Positions 22,701-35,529 of a DNA stretch of 64,000 bases are shown here, in pieces. Numbering within the stretch: position 1 is the stretch's first letter; every line of letters begins with the position of its first letter. The notes under the pieces were generated by a model that was not told the DNA's origin, made no database searches, and saw only the letters and a list, made by a program, of their open reading frames with translations. This stretch comes from Podospora bellae-mahoneyi (taxonomy: Eukaryota > Ascomycota > Sordariomycetes > Sordariales > Podosporaceae). Where the stretch lies: assembly GCF_035222275.1 (NCBI RefSeq), contig NW_026946359.1, positions 5,208,001 through 5,272,000 of the forward strand. Reading direction: 5' to 3'. The position numbers and the translations under genes are program-made.

Positions 22701-22779
22701 GGTGAGGAGGCCGGGGACGAGCCACGGCACCGGGCAGGGGCATAGAATGGTGGATAGTTTTGGGACGGGGTTCATCTGA
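19706..22779 (+). CDS. Large Pro/Ser-rich disordered fungal protein, 1005 aa
   Basis: Two exons, 19706-19746 and 19803-22779; the 56-nt intron (donor GTGAGT, acceptor CTACAG) joins MVSFFGLRVGGKKKK to AETNQAKEPERPKRIDQNTL in frame. The N-terminal GEGQFFGVNTDAKSVFNEGS and WVNPLDVHWARATPTAP blocks look conserved. A charged coiled-coil stretch follows near residues 175-205 (KKQEEENKEKAREMEKKKE). Then comes a Pro/Gly-rich region containing about five imperfect copies of an RSESPxRRP or SPGPRFxGN unit (roughly residues 430-500), and later Ser/Thr-Pro-rich sequence. No enzyme motif or TM segment is seen. It may be a scaffold or phosphoprotein of the cell cortex or RNA-binding type; this is a guess. 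The C-terminal ~60 codons switch to G-rich usage after a very C-rich stretch. The stop codon runs into an (AC)10 repeat. Confidence 0.75.
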
Positions 22780-22946
22780 CACACACACACACACACACTC
22801 GTTCGTTTTTCTTTATTAGCTGTGGTTATATTTCGTGTAAATATTTTTTTGTGTATCAACCAACCCCTTTTTGTGATGAATATCTGGAAAAGAGAACAGC
22901 CATTGGATACCAGGAAAGAGGAGGAAATCATCATCATCGTCATCAC

Positions 22947-23003
<57 letters not shown>
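22779..23003. repeat. (AC)10 and (ATC)n microsatellites between convergent genes
   Basis: (AC)10 occupies 22779-22798 and shares its first A with the TGA stop of the Pro-rich gene. A long (ATC)n tract with two interruptions spans about 22927-23003. Both sit in the 321-bp gap between convergent gene ends, so both 3' UTRs probably contain them. Confidence 0.9.
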
Positions 23004-23100
23004 ATCATGGGCTCTGTTTCCACAGGGCCGAAAGAGAATAAAATCCTGAACTTTGTCACACCACTTCATTGTGTCCGCTTTGTATATATCCGTCCATCCA

Positions 23101-24750
23101 TCACCCCAAGAAATTCCTCACCATCCCCCCCACATTCTTCACATCCAGCAGAAATGTATCATGTCCAAACAAACTCTGCTCCTCGCTCAGCTCATAATGC
23201 GCCACGTTCCTGTTCCCCGTCATCCTCAACGCCTCCGCAATCTCCCTCTGCTGCCACGCCGGGAACAAAATATCGCTCGCCACCCCCATCACCAGCACCG
23301 GGTGATCCCACAGCACCGACAACCCAGCCACCAAATCCGCCGGCGGCTTCTGCCCCGGCCCCGAGTAATTGCTTCCCCCACTACCTACCGAGCTCCCCCC
23401 AAACCCAAGCCCATCCCTCTCAAACTCCTCGTGGTGCTCCGGCTGCTCCTCATAAGGCGTATCCGGCAACGTCAAACTGCACGCGTCTTGCTGATAACCC
23501 CCCTGCCCACCCCCCTCCCTCAACGCCTTCTCCCTCTCTGCCCTCTTGGCCCGAATCGCAACCTGGTTCTCCCTCCCCAAATCAAACAAATCCATCGCCT
23601 TGCTCACATAAATCAGACTGTTCGGATCATACGTCAGGCAAAACTTCTCTCCCGCATGATCCAGATACGTCTCCACCAAAAAGTCCGGGCACAGCGCAGG
23701 CGGTTTGTCCTTGTCCGCCCTCCTCCTCCCAAACCTCTGTTCCCATTCCGGGCCGGACCGGTACGTGATGGTGGCGATCTCCCTCGCGAGCTTCATCCCG
23801 ACGTGGGGGGGGATTTGGCCGTAGTAGTACCCCCTGTTCCAGTTGGGGTCGTTGAGGATCGCCTTGCGCTGGACGTACCGCATCGCGATGCTATACGGGT
23901 GCGACCTCGCGCAGGCAGAGATGCTCACTATCCTGCCGACTCTCTCCGGGAACGCGACAGCTGCGGCGAGGGATTGCATACCCCCCATGCTGGACCCGAC
24001 ACTGGCATGGAGCTTTTCCACCCCTAGGTGATCCAGCAGACGGAACTGCGCGCGCACCATGTCCGTTATCGTCAGCAGCGGGAAGCGGGTCGCGTAGCGT
24101 TTGCCGTCTGAGGGGTCGATGCTGCTTGGTCCGGTAGAGCCATAACACCCCCCTATGACGTTCGTGCAGATGACAAAGTATTTGTTGGTGTCCAGGGCCA
24201 GTCCGGGACCGATAAACTTCTCCCACCACCCGGGCTGGGGGTTGGCGGCGGTGGAATGGGCGTGGGAGGAGGCGGATAGGCCCGTGTGGAGGAGGATGAC
24301 GTTTGTTCGGTTGGCGTTCATCTCCCCCCAGGTCTCATAGGCAATGTCGAATTCGACGAGCCGGCCGCCGTGGTCGAGGAGTAAGGGGTTGTTGGAGTGG
24401 AATATTTGGGTTGCGCCGACGGTGTAGGAGGGCTCGGGACCGGAGGAGGTAGAGTCGGTACGGGTTTGGGAGGCGGAGGCAGCGGCAGCCTGTTGCCGGA
24501 GGGTTGCGGAGCGGGACTCGAGGGCGTCGACGCAGGGGAAGGACATGGCGGGGTTGGAGGGGGCGCCGCTGCGGCGGGGGGGTTGGTCGTGAAGGTGACG
24601 CCGGTGAGGTTGCGCCGCCGCCGTCAAGGGTCGCATACCCGGTGCTGCCGCATTGTGGCAGAGGGGTGTCGCGGGGTTGCTGCCGGCGGCACGGGTGAGG
24701 GCGGCCGAAGCTTGTCGGAGACTGGATGTGACTTTGGTTCGTGACTTCAT
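23101..24750 (-). CDS. cysA: Mitochondrial serine O-acyltransferase, CysA/Cys2 type (homoserine O-acetyltransferase family)
   Basis: An uninterrupted minus-strand frame gives 549 residues from the Met at 24750 (an upstream in-frame Met lies at 24792). The first ~60 residues are rich in Arg, Ser and Ala, without acidic residues until D55, like a mitochondrial presequence. The alpha/beta-hydrolase core follows: AYETWGEMN, oxyanion strand VILLHTGLS, nucleophile elbow GSSMGG with Ser254, later the GVASDILFP Asp and the FGHDTF His. These form the acyltransferase triad. Automatic annotation would say homoserine O-acetyltransferase (MET2). The long acidic/Gly-rich insert, the [13 protein letters not shown] block and the presequence instead match CysA of Aspergillus nidulans and Cys2 of fission yeast, which acylate L-serine for cysteine synthesis. 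The coding strand turns from C-rich to G/T-rich about two-thirds along. Confidence 0.85.
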   Translation of the reverse strand: MKSRTKVTSSLRQASAALTRAAGSNPATPLCHNAAAPGMRPLTAAAQPHRRHLHDQPPRRSGAPSNPAMSFPCVDALESRSATLRQQAAAASASQTRTDSTSSGPEPSYTVGATQIFHSNNPLLLDHGGRLVEFDIAYETWGEMNANRTNVILLHTGLSASSHAHSTAANPQPGWWEKFIGPGLALDTNKYFVICTNVIGGCYGSTGPSSIDPSDGKRYATRFPLLTITDMVRAQFRLLDHLGVEKLHASVGSSMGGMQSLAAAVAFPERVGRIVSISACARSHPYSIAMRYVQRKAILNDPNWNRGYYYGQIPPHVGMKLAREIATITYRSGPEWEQRFGRRRADKDKPPALCPDFLVETYLDHAGEKFCLTYDPNSLIYVSKAMDLFDLGRENQVAIRAKRAEREKALREGGGQGGYQQDACSLTLPDTPYEEQPEHHEEFERDGLGFGGSSVGSGGSNYSGPGQKPPADLVAGLSVLWDHPVLVMGVASDILFPAWQQREIAEALRMTGNRNVAHYELSEEQSLFGHDTFLLDVKNVGGMVRNFLG

Positions 24751-25465
24751 GACGTTGTGGTATAGATTTGAACTTGAGTGATCTGGGCGCACAGCAAAGC
24801 AGCTCAGTCGATGGCGGGTGAGAAGTGGTATAATTCGACTTCGAGATCGGACGGCGACTTTGAAATCATGGTGGAGATCTTGATTATCAATGCCGTGGGC
24901 TGCCGTTGCCGGCGCCCTTGATGGCCGTTTTGTTCGAGCTTGACATCGAATCCAGCAAATTATTGCATGGGGGCAGCATTACGTGCTTTCACGTGCATCC
25001 ATGGATCTCGTGGGGTAATCCTTGGCACACACCCCTGGGGGTTGGCTTATAGCTCCCCAGATCACCGTCCTTGTCTTATCGGCGGTGGAGTGATGTCACA
25101 GGTGCTGTCCCGCCAATGACGTTGCCCAACGCTCAGAGGTTCTAGATGCCTCCTCCTCTGAGCTCCCCTCCAACACCTACGCACACCTGAGCAATAGCCC
25201 TGTCTTACACCTAGGTTGTACTGCCCATCAGGCTGCGGGTTAGGTCTCAAAAACAGCTGAAGAAATACTACTATAACACGCGTCGCATCCCGTCTTTACG
25301 TTCCCCGGGAACCTAGCCCCTCCCTTCCTGCCATCTAGGAACAGTTCTTGCCCAAGTCAAGCACACATCACTCCACTTGAGCACGTACCGTAAACATTAC
25401 CAACCAGGCAACAACCCTGCTACTACCTACTGCTGCTGCCATCAGAACTGAAGCTTGTGTTCAGC
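24751..25465. other. Divergent promoter region
   Basis: About 700 bp between the cysA-like gene (minus) and the next plus-strand gene. It contains TGATGTCA and TGACGTTG half-CRE-like motifs (near 25085 and 25114) but nothing decisive. No gene seen. Confidence 0.45.
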
Positions 25466-26601
25466 ATGTGGAACACGGTCAGTCATATATTGACCAGCAT
25501 ACTTCCTCCCGTACTGCCCATCCGGCCTCGTCCAGACTCTGCACCAACTCCAGCCGACGGGACGACTGCACAAGACTCTACCACAGGCAAGATGGACGCC
25601 GAAGGGGTGTACAAACCCAGCATCACCGACGTTATTGTCGTCAAGGCCATGCTGGTCAAAGGCCTCCAGATCCCTGTAGAGATCGCCGACAACATTATTG
25701 AGCTCGCCGAGTACTGGCCGCACGTCACTGCCGAGGTCACATGGGGAGACGAACGCCCAAATCAAGTATGGAGCGGCGAGAGCAGAGAGAACCAGTTCTT
25801 GGTAAGCTCTCAAGCATACATAAATCGATATACCGTGGCTTACACCAACACAACATGTTACAGCTCCGCACACCACCCCTAGGCTTCCCAGACTGGGGAA
25901 CCGCCACAACAAGCTACACCAAAACGACCCACCCCAAGCCCCCTGGTGAAGGATACCCCACCTCGAGCTTCCAAAAGCTAGCCAAATCCCCAGTCACTCT
26001 CCTCGCCCAGCCATGCCGCCGCATCGTCTTCATCATACGATCCAAAGATCAGGGTTGGGGCGGCGAGTACCACAATCAGAACACCTACAACGGCTCCTGG
26101 ACATGGTTCGAAGCCGGGCTGGAAAGGTGGTGTAAAGGCCAGATACCTGATCCCCCACAGCCATGTGAATCCCATGAAGACCCAGTTCAGAAACCGGTGA
26201 GAGATGATGACGACAACGACGATGATAAGCAACCGTCAATGAACCTCGAGGATCTGGCCACCGTGATTCCCGAGGTGGTGGTTGACCCGCAAAGTAATGA
26301 GTTCAAGTTCAACCATCCGCTGCTTCCACGGGAGAACGTCAAGATTCAGTGCAACAAGTTGACGAAGAGGGAATACATCACGCATGTGGTGGAGTGGAAT
26401 CACGATGATGACGTGGATCCTGAGGACGAGGTGGCGGCGAAAAAGCTACATGATGTTGGGAGGGGAGAGCAGACGGGGAATGGGGAGTTTGTGAGGAACA
26501 TGAGGATTGGGGATGTGGTGACTGTTTGGGGGAAGACGAGGTTCGGGGGCTGGATTAATAACATCTCGTCGGTGAAGGTGGAGGTTTATTGGTCGGTGTA
26601 G
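25466..26601 (+). CDS. Conserved fungal protein of unknown function
   Basis: Exons 25466-25801 and 25864-26601, with a 62-nt intron (donor GTAAGC, acceptor GTTACAG, phase 0), give 357 residues. An alternative start is the Met at 25592 (MDAEGVYKP). The first folded block, VKGLQIPVEIADNIIELAEY, resembles the short helical element of F-box-like fungal proteins. It leads into LRTPPLGFPDW across the splice. The second block, PCRRIVFIIRSKDQGWGG and NGSWTWFEAGLERW, is a beta-rich motif common in uncharacterised filamentous-fungal proteins. An acidic Asp run (VRDDDDNDDDK) and the final MRIGDVVTVWGKTRFGGW strand region follow. I know of no tested function. Confidence 0.75.
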
Positions 26602-29600
26602 AGTCGAAGCTGGAAGAGATGGACTTGGGAGGCTGGACTGGTTGAGTATTGATACCTATTTTAGCAAGAGTTGATGTTACTGTTTTTTGCTTTGTACCGT
26701 CGGCCTGTGTTCTGACTGAAACGTGTCTACCTAGTGTCTAGCTAGAGTCCAATCAGCCAGATGAAAGTACTTTCAAGTCAGCCGAGACTCGGGCCTACCG
26801 GCTGTCTATCGGGGCGAATTGCTGGGACAATGACAGGAATTGACGTTGGACTTTGGCCAGTTTCGCTACAGTACGGTCCACAAAGAAGGGGCCGAGTGGC
26901 TTGGTAAAGCGATTGATATGTGTAGGATAGCTGCCAATCGTACGTTTTATTTATTGTTCATGAGGCAAGATAGATCTCGTTCACCAATCTCGTGGAATGA
27001 ATGTACGTGATACGAACAAAGAGCTGGCCCCGAAACGACTTCTCCAAAGTGCCCCGGCAGGAATGGGTGGAAGCCATCACGAGGTCAAGCGGCATCTCCC
27101 GTCCCGACTGGCTGATTCGGGCTGAGTTCTAGACCTGATGGCCATTACCACGCTCTTCATTGAAGATATATTTTTGTCATTGTCTTCCAATCAGCATAAA
27201 CATCAGTAATCGACCGGTACTCCAATCACTTTCATAGGCCAGACTACGGGAGACCAACCTTTGTTCCCCTACCTATTCGGCTTCAGCAATCCCGCCAAGA
27301 ACCACCCAACCACCACCTCGAAACGCATGAATGGATCACCGTAGGTAACCAAACCGGCAGTTCAGTTTGAAACGCTCAATAATTACTCCCTGGCTACCGC
27401 TCTTCCTGCGAAGATCATCCAAAAATACATCTTCAATGCCGTTGATTTCCTTTAGAAACCGCAAAAGACGGGTGGGTGGTTATCCCACCACACTTCTTCC
27501 TTCCCAATTGCATCCCTATCCATCCCCCTTTCCCGCATCCATCCCGCGCGGCATTGCATTCGGACATCATCACCAGCATCGGGTTCCTGCTTTTGGCTGG
27601 GGGGGGATGTTGTCATGCAAGATAGCAACTGACAAGGCAATACCAAGCGGTGTTCAACGACTGAACACGGCAGGTCCAAGTGTTTTAGCTGCATAACCTC
27701 CTCGCGGTATGCACTCAAGGATCCTTCCATGCATATTCCATAACCCTTTGATAGAACGTTGACAGCTTGGCTCCCTCACCAAAATTGGAAGTTCACCGGC
27801 AATGGCATTCCCAAAAAGGCAAGTAGACTCCTCTCGCAAATACTTCAGACGCTTCAGCGCCGCCGTGACGAGACGTGGAACTTGGGGGAAGGGGAAGACA
27901 AAAAACCATCAAGGTGTCTGTCTGTCCCTAATGACGACATATCAACCTTTCCCAAAAGGTACAGCCACAAACACCCAAAGCCAAACAAATTCGAAATCTG
28001 TTTTTGCTTTTCTTTTTTCTCTATTTCTTTTGTTTTTTTTTGGGGATTAGTATTTAGTACATTTTTATACATTTGTGTCTTCCCCTCCTTCCCCTTTTTC
28101 CCCTATTCCATTCATCATCTCCAACAAAAAGCCCCTTGAGCTCTCCCACCTCCCACTTGGTATCTCATATATAAAAAAACAGAAACCCACCACCCTCCCT
28201 GCCAATAAACAACCCCCCACACACAAAAGATGTAAACCAAATTTCTTAAGAAGTCCAATGTGCCCCCAATGTGATGATGATGCCATGTCTGTGTTATGAA
28301 GGGCCCATGTATCTCGTGTTTTAACGTTGAATGCCCCCTCTCCGTGGTGTCGTTCTATTCATTGTAATACTCCAAGATATATAATCACCACAAAAATCCC
28401 CCAACTCGCACCCCGATCAGCCAGGCCCATTACCCCCTAACCCGTCACCAATTCACCCATTCACAACAACAGGCCAAACAAACATAATCACGTAAGAACC
28501 CACAGCCATGAAACCGCTAAGAAGCCATACAAAAAGAAAGAGAAAAAACCATTTTGCTCGCTACATTCCATTGATTCCTTTGTGGTGGTATACTATAAGC
28601 TTCATGAGACAGACAATAACAACACGCAAACAGACAGAAAAAGAAAAACAACGCCCCGTATGTATGTAAATGCCCACTTTGTCATCTTGTGTGAATGAAA
28701 AGCAAAAACAGGAAATGCAAGCCTTCATCTTCTTCTTGACAACATCCATTCAAGACAGCACAGGGTGGGGGAGGGGGGGAAGAGAATAAAATGAAATAGG
28801 GCGGGAGAAAAAAATCACACCCATTTCGCCCCGTGATGAGCGAGTCTGCAACCACAACCACAGCCAAACTGCCATTCATCCATCAATACAAAAGACACAT
28901 TTGCCCATGCCACAAAAAAAATGACCTTCTTTCCTCATTCCTTTCTTTTCCTAACTTCTCCAATGAGTCCCACCCCTCCCCCCCTGTCCATCCTCATCAT
29001 GCCGGGCCCTTGTATAAATTTCGTTTCCTTTTTCATGTTCAGATACCCCCCACCCTATGCCAGCAGGCCTTGAATAGTCCCATGCCTGTCCCTCGTGAAT
29101 GCTGCTTGTTCCCCCAATCCTCTTCCAGACTGCGAAACAAGACTGCTGTAATCAGGTCGAGGGGAAAATTCAACACTCCCAGGGGCCCAGATCGCAAAAC
29201 CCAACCGCTAGATCCTTGCCATGCTATTCGCTTTTGTTTTGCTGCCTGACTGGGCATGAACACGCTTCGTTTTCCCAATGGGGCCCCTTAAAGAACCCGA
29301 TATCCCCGTCTATAGCCCATGATGCGCAAAACCTGTGCGAGGAATATGCATAAAGAAAGCGCTGCTAGGTAGCAAAAGAGACGGCAACCGACGGTGGCCT
29401 GCTGACAGCATCCATATCTTGCTTCGGCGATATCGGCGACGTACGTTTCAGGTCGAGGTCTCCGAACGACCGTCTCGCTCTCGCCCGATGTCGTGAAATC
29501 AAGTGCCCGCTCGCTTCCAGGCTCTGCTCGCCCCATCTCTCTCACATAGGTGGTCTAATCATATGATACAGGTTCGAACTCCAGGTGGGCTAACGTGCGA

Positions 29601-29825
29601 CTAAATAAGTATTATGCTGCATACACCTCCGTTGAAGAGATCCTGAACAAGCTGTCCAATATAGAGCTTCATCTTTGGTCGCTTGGACCTGGACTGTGAG
29701 TATCCAAGAAAGCCCTGTCTTGTCTTGATACGCAATCCAGGGCATGTAGCAAGCAATCAACGGAGTGAATGCACCCGCATTCTCGAGCAGATATCTCCAT
29801 TGCCATGGCCGTGGTCTACTGCTGC
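26602..29825. other. 3.2-kb convergent stretch without a supported gene
   Basis: This lies between the stop at 26601 and the stop of the nucleotidyltransferase at 29826. Several 60-146 codon ORFs occur on both strands but lack protein-like composition. Positions 27950-29000 are rich in A and C with T runs, like long 3' UTR sequence of a minus-strand transcript. A B-box-like GGTTCGAACTCC is at 29570 without a tRNA fold. I see no mobile element. Confidence 0.45.
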
Positions 29826-32800
29826 TCAGCCACCCTTGCGGTCGGCCTCATTTTTAGGCAGTTGCTCGCTTTGCGCAACGCCGTTGGTCCCATTCTTCAG
29901 GTCCGACAAACCCTTCCTGCGCGGCTTGGATTTCTGCCAGCTGTTGAAGCTATCAGACGGGCTTTTGGCAGAACGTGGATTGCCAGATTCCCTTGAGCTT
30001 CCATGGGCACGGTGCTCCAAAACAGGCGATCGGTTCGAACTGTCGTGCTGCTTGGCGGAGGGTCCTGTCGGCGGCGTCTTTTGCGTCCCCGAACGAACGT
30101 CCCGATGTCCTCTAGGCGACTGAGCGACAACTGGTGGACCAAAACTCCGCAGGACGGTGGGGGACGGTGTCCGATGTTCGTAAACTGGCGAGAGGTGAGG
30201 CATGTCTTGAGCAACCGAGTACTCGTTAGTAGCTAGATCCAGTGGCGCAAGTTGGCGGTTGTTCAAGCGTGCCAAACCCAGAATGTTGTTGGGGTCGTAG
30301 CCCATATGCGGGTAGTAGAGGTGAGTAGGAACAGCGGCCATGGTCACCCGTTGTTGAAATGACGCATCGTGGTGGTTCATGGTCGATGAGGGGGACCTGT
30401 TTGCTGTTGAGCCGTTGACAATGACAGGCCGATCAGGCACGGTGAGTGACACGGGCTCCGAAGAAGTGGTGGAATAAGAAACCGACTGGTCGTTCCACGA
30501 ATTGTTGGCACTGGTGCCTTGTTGGATATAGAGCGGGTTGCTATGGTGGATGTTCTCTGTGGTCGTAGTCTCAACGCCAAGCGGCGAACGGTTGGAAGTT
30601 GATGCTTGAGCCAGCTTGGGCACTGAACCATTCACCACAAGCGGTTTTGCAGACAGCTGTCCGTTGGTCTGCGCAAATGGTGCCGATGGGAGTGGCGCCG
30701 ACATACCGGCAGAGATAGTCCGGGCATGCCCGAGAGGCGATGGTGATCGCGATGTACGCTTCATCCTCCGATCCAGTACAGCCTGGGGTCCTTGGTCCGT
30801 GGACAATCGACGACGACCCTGGCTGCTCTGGTTCAGCGTGTTAAACACTGGTGTCCCACTTGGAAACCCATTAACCTTGCGATTGGGACTAGCATGACCG
30901 TTGGGATAATGCCCCGCATAACGGGCGCCGTCGTCTTCCGGAGCATCGGCCACAACCTTGGGCTCTTCGTAGTCGGTTTCGGATAGCTCATCTGGGGTGT
31001 AATTGGACACCGGGACACCATTGACCTGTCGTGGGGGTATAGAGGACATGCCGTTTTGTGCTTGGCTTGCGGTGTACGCAGCCGCTGCCGACATGGCCTG
31101 CTGAACCGTGATCGAGCCTCTCGAAGCTGGCTGGGACTGCGACCTAAGGGCACCGCCAGAGGAGACACCCGTCTCACGAAGGTTTCTCCTGAATTCTGGC
31201 ATTCCATTGGAGGTGGTGGCTGCCGATGTCTGCGAAGCAGGGGACGAAGGGTATGTGGTGAAGCCCGGGTGGAAATAGGCCGGGGGCTGCATCGGAAAGC
31301 CGTACCCGTACATCAGATCTGGGCGGATTGGAGCTGTTAATGGCGGGTTGTCAAAAGAATTTGTCCGGGATCTGTCTGAGCCTGAGCCACCCTGCATTCG
31401 CTGGGCGTGTGCAAGAGCCTGTTGCTGGTTGATCTGCTGGGCATGGGTGTACAGCTGGAATCTCAGGTTTTGATCGTGTTGTGCAAGCGCATTTAGCGAG
31501 GTTTGCAGGAGCTCCTGAGGAACACCAATCTGCGGGTTTTGAGCCTGATACCAAACCAATTCCTGCGGGTTCATCGTCGTAGGCATGCCAGCCTGCGCAA
31601 AAGGCATGCTCTGCTCGTAGCCCTGATGGTTGGAACCGCGGCGGTTACCCTGGTTACCGTTGCGTTGATAGTTGTTCCTCTGGCTTCGATTGTTGAAATT
31701 GTTGCGCTGCTGCGGCCTGGATTGCTGCTGTGAGGCACTCCTAAGAAGCACGGGCCGTGGAGGCGCCGATGGCTTTTCCCATCTTCTTTCTTCCTCCTTG
31801 GGGTATACGTACTGCTCCCAACACTCAGCAAACTTGCCCTCGGCAAGGAGATCAAAAGCCCTCCTCAGTTCGAGATGAAGACCACGGAACGAGGTGTCAT
31901 CGGCCGTGTTACCCAGGTTTCGTATTATGTTGAACGGCTCCTCGATGCACAGAGTGTTGTTGGTGCCGATGTGCCATTTCTTTTCCGTCTTGGTCAACAG
32001 CTTGCCGACTCGTATTGACAATGCAAACTTGTCATAATCAAACTCGTATGCGTAGAACCGGAAGAATTGGAACAGAAGGGCTGCCAAGCTCTCCTTGTTC
32101 TTGGCACCGAATCCCGTCAGCTTTGGAACATCGTCGGCGAACTCGCTTCGAGTGCCATCGCTCTTGAGAAGCTTCTCCTTCTGTCGTTGATGGAGCGCTG
32201 GCAATACCGGTGGGTCTCGGAGTTGGAGAAACGCGATGATCATGCATATCCAGGTATACGAGCTCAAAGTTCCGCCAAATGCCGCGTCATTGATGATTCG
32301 CCTCCGGGTCCAGTGCTTGATGATCATGGCCAAAGGTCGCACTCTTTCATCGATACTCACATAAGTCCGCACCATACGTGTATTCTCCAGAGCCAGAGTA
32401 TTGTTGACATTCATGTCGCAAGCCAGTTTGAGCTCGGGATCCCAGATCTTGACGATTGGCACCTTGGCCGCAGAGATGCAGACCACGTCTTGCATTCCAT
32501 GTCTGTCGAGGAGGTCCGCTATTAGACAAACATGCTCCAGTCCTTTCCATGGTGTTGTAATGCAGATATCAACTGTAAATGTCTTGTCAGAAACCCGGTT
32601 CGCGCCGGTCAGGGGGCCCAGGGATACTCACCATCAGAATCATCAGAGCACAGCAGGTTGCCCGACGAGCCAAACAGGTGAACCTTGATATCATGGCCAG
32701 GCCACTCGTCGTTGAACAGCTTCTCCAGCTTGTTGACCAGCTTTTGCCGCTTTGTTTCCACTTCTTGTGTTGGTAATAGCACCCTGAACAGATCGTTCAT

Positions 32801-33646
32801 TTCTGTCTCCAGACTCTTCTCGTTTTCCTCAGATAACCGAGTTGGTATCCTTTCGAGGTCGCCCTTTTCTAACCTATCGGTCCCCAGGTTGTACGGCATG
32901 CGCCGCCGTGAGTGGGGAATGGCAGTCTCAAAACGGCACCCACCTAACCTAGGGGGGAGCGGCCGTAATGACGGGACATTTCCGTTGGTCTCTGAGTAAG
33001 CGGACCGTGGGGAATGGTTTTGTGTGGCATTTGGTGATGGTTCACGGGACTCGAACGAGAACTTGCGGGCGTGCTGATGTGGCGTTGAAGGTACCGAACT
33101 CGACTGAGCTGGGTGCGCAGTGCCATTCTGGCTCGCAGTCGCAGGCGGTGGTGGACGCACCGGTACACCGTTGCTGGTGGGCTGTTCTGAAGGCTTCTTG
33201 ACTGGCATTTTGGATGTCTGATCCTTCCCTGATGTTATAAGCGCGCGGTCGGCGTTGTCTGAAGGCTTTGCTGGTCTGCTCCCATGACCGGTCTGGGCAC
33301 CAGTTTTGATGTGGGTGTTGTCCTTATTCGACACCTTGGAAGATGATCTCGACCTTGTAGTTGTCTTGGTCGATGGAGACGAGAGCACCGTAGGAAGCGG
33401 GGGAGCTTGCAACCCACCACCACCCCCACCACCCCGACCACTCGAGAGAAGTCTGTTATACTGGAGCAGCTTGCCCTGATAGGCCTGTTGTTGAGACAGG
33501 ATGGGCAGAATGTCGGCGTAGTACGGTGAGTATTCGGGCGTCGCGGCTGTGTTTAACCGGGGGGTTGTCAGGTTTGGCCCAACACCCGGCCACGGATGGA
33601 TCTGGTAAAGATGTTTAGTTTCAGCCGCGGTGGGCTGGCCGTCCAT
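29826..33646 (-). CDS. Cid1-family terminal nucleotidyltransferase (poly(A)/poly(U) polymerase-like)
   Basis: Exons 33646-32632 and 32572-29826, with a 59-nt intron (donor GTGAGT, acceptor TTTACAG), give 1253 residues. Residues 1-260 are disordered, with a Gly-8 run and many Ser/Pro. The nucleotidyltransferase core starts near 280. It has the GSS signature at 326-328 and the metal-binding Asp pair D338 and D340; the intron splits the Val codon between them. The third Asp is D391 in LACDMNVNN. A PAP-associated segment follows (KNKESLAALLFQFFRFYAYEF, then IRVGKLLTKTEKKW). From about residue 590 the protein is a long, low-complexity Gln/Asn/Ser/Pro tail with RSQRNNYQRNGNQGNRR, a likely RNA-binding patch. 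It should add nucleotides to RNA 3' ends. A relation to the Aspergillus CutA/CutB tagging enzymes is possible but not shown. Confidence 0.85.
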
Positions 33647-35529
33647 TAAGCTTGGACTCTGCAGAACGACAAGCGAAACAGTTCAGGTGCTGCGAAGCCG
33701 AAAAGTATCGGTCGAGGAGGTACTTCGCTTGGAGAACCCAGAAGCCGATTGCCTTGGACTGCTGCTATGTACGCTACCGGTAGCGATGCTAAGTGTGACA
33801 ACTAAAAGCAGTTGAAAGTCGTAACCTGATTTGAGGTTGAGGAGATCAATTGAGGGCGTAGCAGCACGCTTGGTGATGACAGCTGTCGGCCCTGTTTGGC
33901 TTGTTTTTCCTGTCTGGTAAAAAGACTCCAAGTCTTCCCTGCAAGCTAATGCCACGGAGAGCTGTCTCTTGAGCCGCCAAACTGCCGTTGGTTGTCGGGA
34001 ACCAGCAGGTTCAGTGGTCGCGGTCCGAATCCCAGAGGCACAAAGAGTGCAAATGGCAGAAAATCCGCTACACCCGGGATGTGGGTATTATGACCGATCG
34101 AAGAGCGATTTCTGTGGCGACAAACCCGTGTCGGCAATTTCCCAATAACAAAACGCAAACTTGGATATGGACGGCTGCGGTTTGCTCCGGCTTCCTGCTC
34201 GTCACAACTTCTTTGGCTCGTCAACCAGCCTCGCGCAATCGAGGTCGCTGTGGAAGAATCGGTGAGCGGCACCAGGTAGGATGACGCAAATGAGTGCTCG
34301 GTGAAGGGGAGCAGATTCGCAGGATCCGTGAAAGCCAAGCGGGCAGAGAAAGTAAGTCGACCGTTAACTGATCGCAAACTAAGAACGAGTCGTAGACGGA
34401 TCGTGTCGAGAGGGTAGGTAGGTTCTCGAACGGGGTGTGTTAACCGCGAGCGACGGCGAAAGAGTGCACGGTTGGCATGGAAGGAATAACACGCGAGGTT
34501 GGCTAAAGAACGCGAGACATGCGGTGTCTGCTGGGTGTCGGTCGGAGCAGAGAAACCACAAAAAAGAACAAATAATACAAGGGAAATCAGACCGTGGTGA
34601 TACTGGGGGCGTGACCGACCGGGCGAACGCGTGACGGGCGTCGACTTGGTTTTTGCTGTGGCAGCGGGAGAGGCAGGTTGGAAAGAGCCGGTGAGCCCTG
34701 GAAAAGGAGGACGGGACTGATGATGTATGCTGTAGTATGGTGGGGACTTGTGCCAGCGTCGAGCTGGAAGCGCAAGGCGAGTCTCGAGGTCAGGGGAGGG
34801 TGTGTCGAGAAAAAGTGTAGTAGAGGGGGAGACTGGTCGAAGTTGGATTTAGAATCGCAGTCGGCTCGCTTCCATTGAGAGAAAGATGCGGCCCTACCTT
34901 GGGTGGATAGCGAGGTGTGTAGTTGCGGGAAACCTGGGTGCAGGTGGTTGCTTTGCTTTCCAGCAGCAGCGGAGCAGCCAGCAGTGAGAGAGCAAGTGCC
35001 ACACACAACCGACAGGGGCCCAAGGCTAACAAAAAGGAGCACATCCAATATTAAGCCAGGCGACTCCTTACTCCACCAGCCCGCACCTCTCAGCCAGTCA
35101 GAACTCGTCTCTCTGCCAGAAGTGTGCCCGCCCCCGCTAAAACAGAATGCGATCGAGCACCCTCTACCCAGTGTGAGAGCGTCTATTCTATACCTACCTT
35201 GAGGTCAGGAGATAGATATGCAACCTCCAGAGAGCGGGCACCCGCAGCTATGACCTAGGAAGTAGTCTCAACTCTGTCCCTCACCATCGCCCACCATGAC
35301 CAGCACCAATGGGCAACGGTTGTCCTCAATTGAAAGAGAACAGAGAGTGGGGGAGCCAGGGAGCGCAGCCCGGCCCCGGGCTTACCGTACCGGCGACTCA
35401 GGCGCCCCCCTTGGCTTGTGCTTTGTTCCCAACGCCTCAGACGGAATTCTTTACTCTCGTTTTTCGCTCACCTAGTCGCTTTCTTTGGGGGCAAGGCAAT
35501 GCAATGCAACGCAGAAAGCCGAAAGTGCA

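Noticed and set aside
22927-23003. Possible CRISPR-like or His-rich coding repeat
   Set aside because: Simple (ATC)n microsatellite; no spacer structure, and the window is eukaryotic.
29540-29590. Possible tRNA with B box GGTTCGAACTCC
   Set aside because: The A-box-like GGTGGTCTAATC is too close to the B box, leaving no room for an anticodon arm or acceptor pairing.
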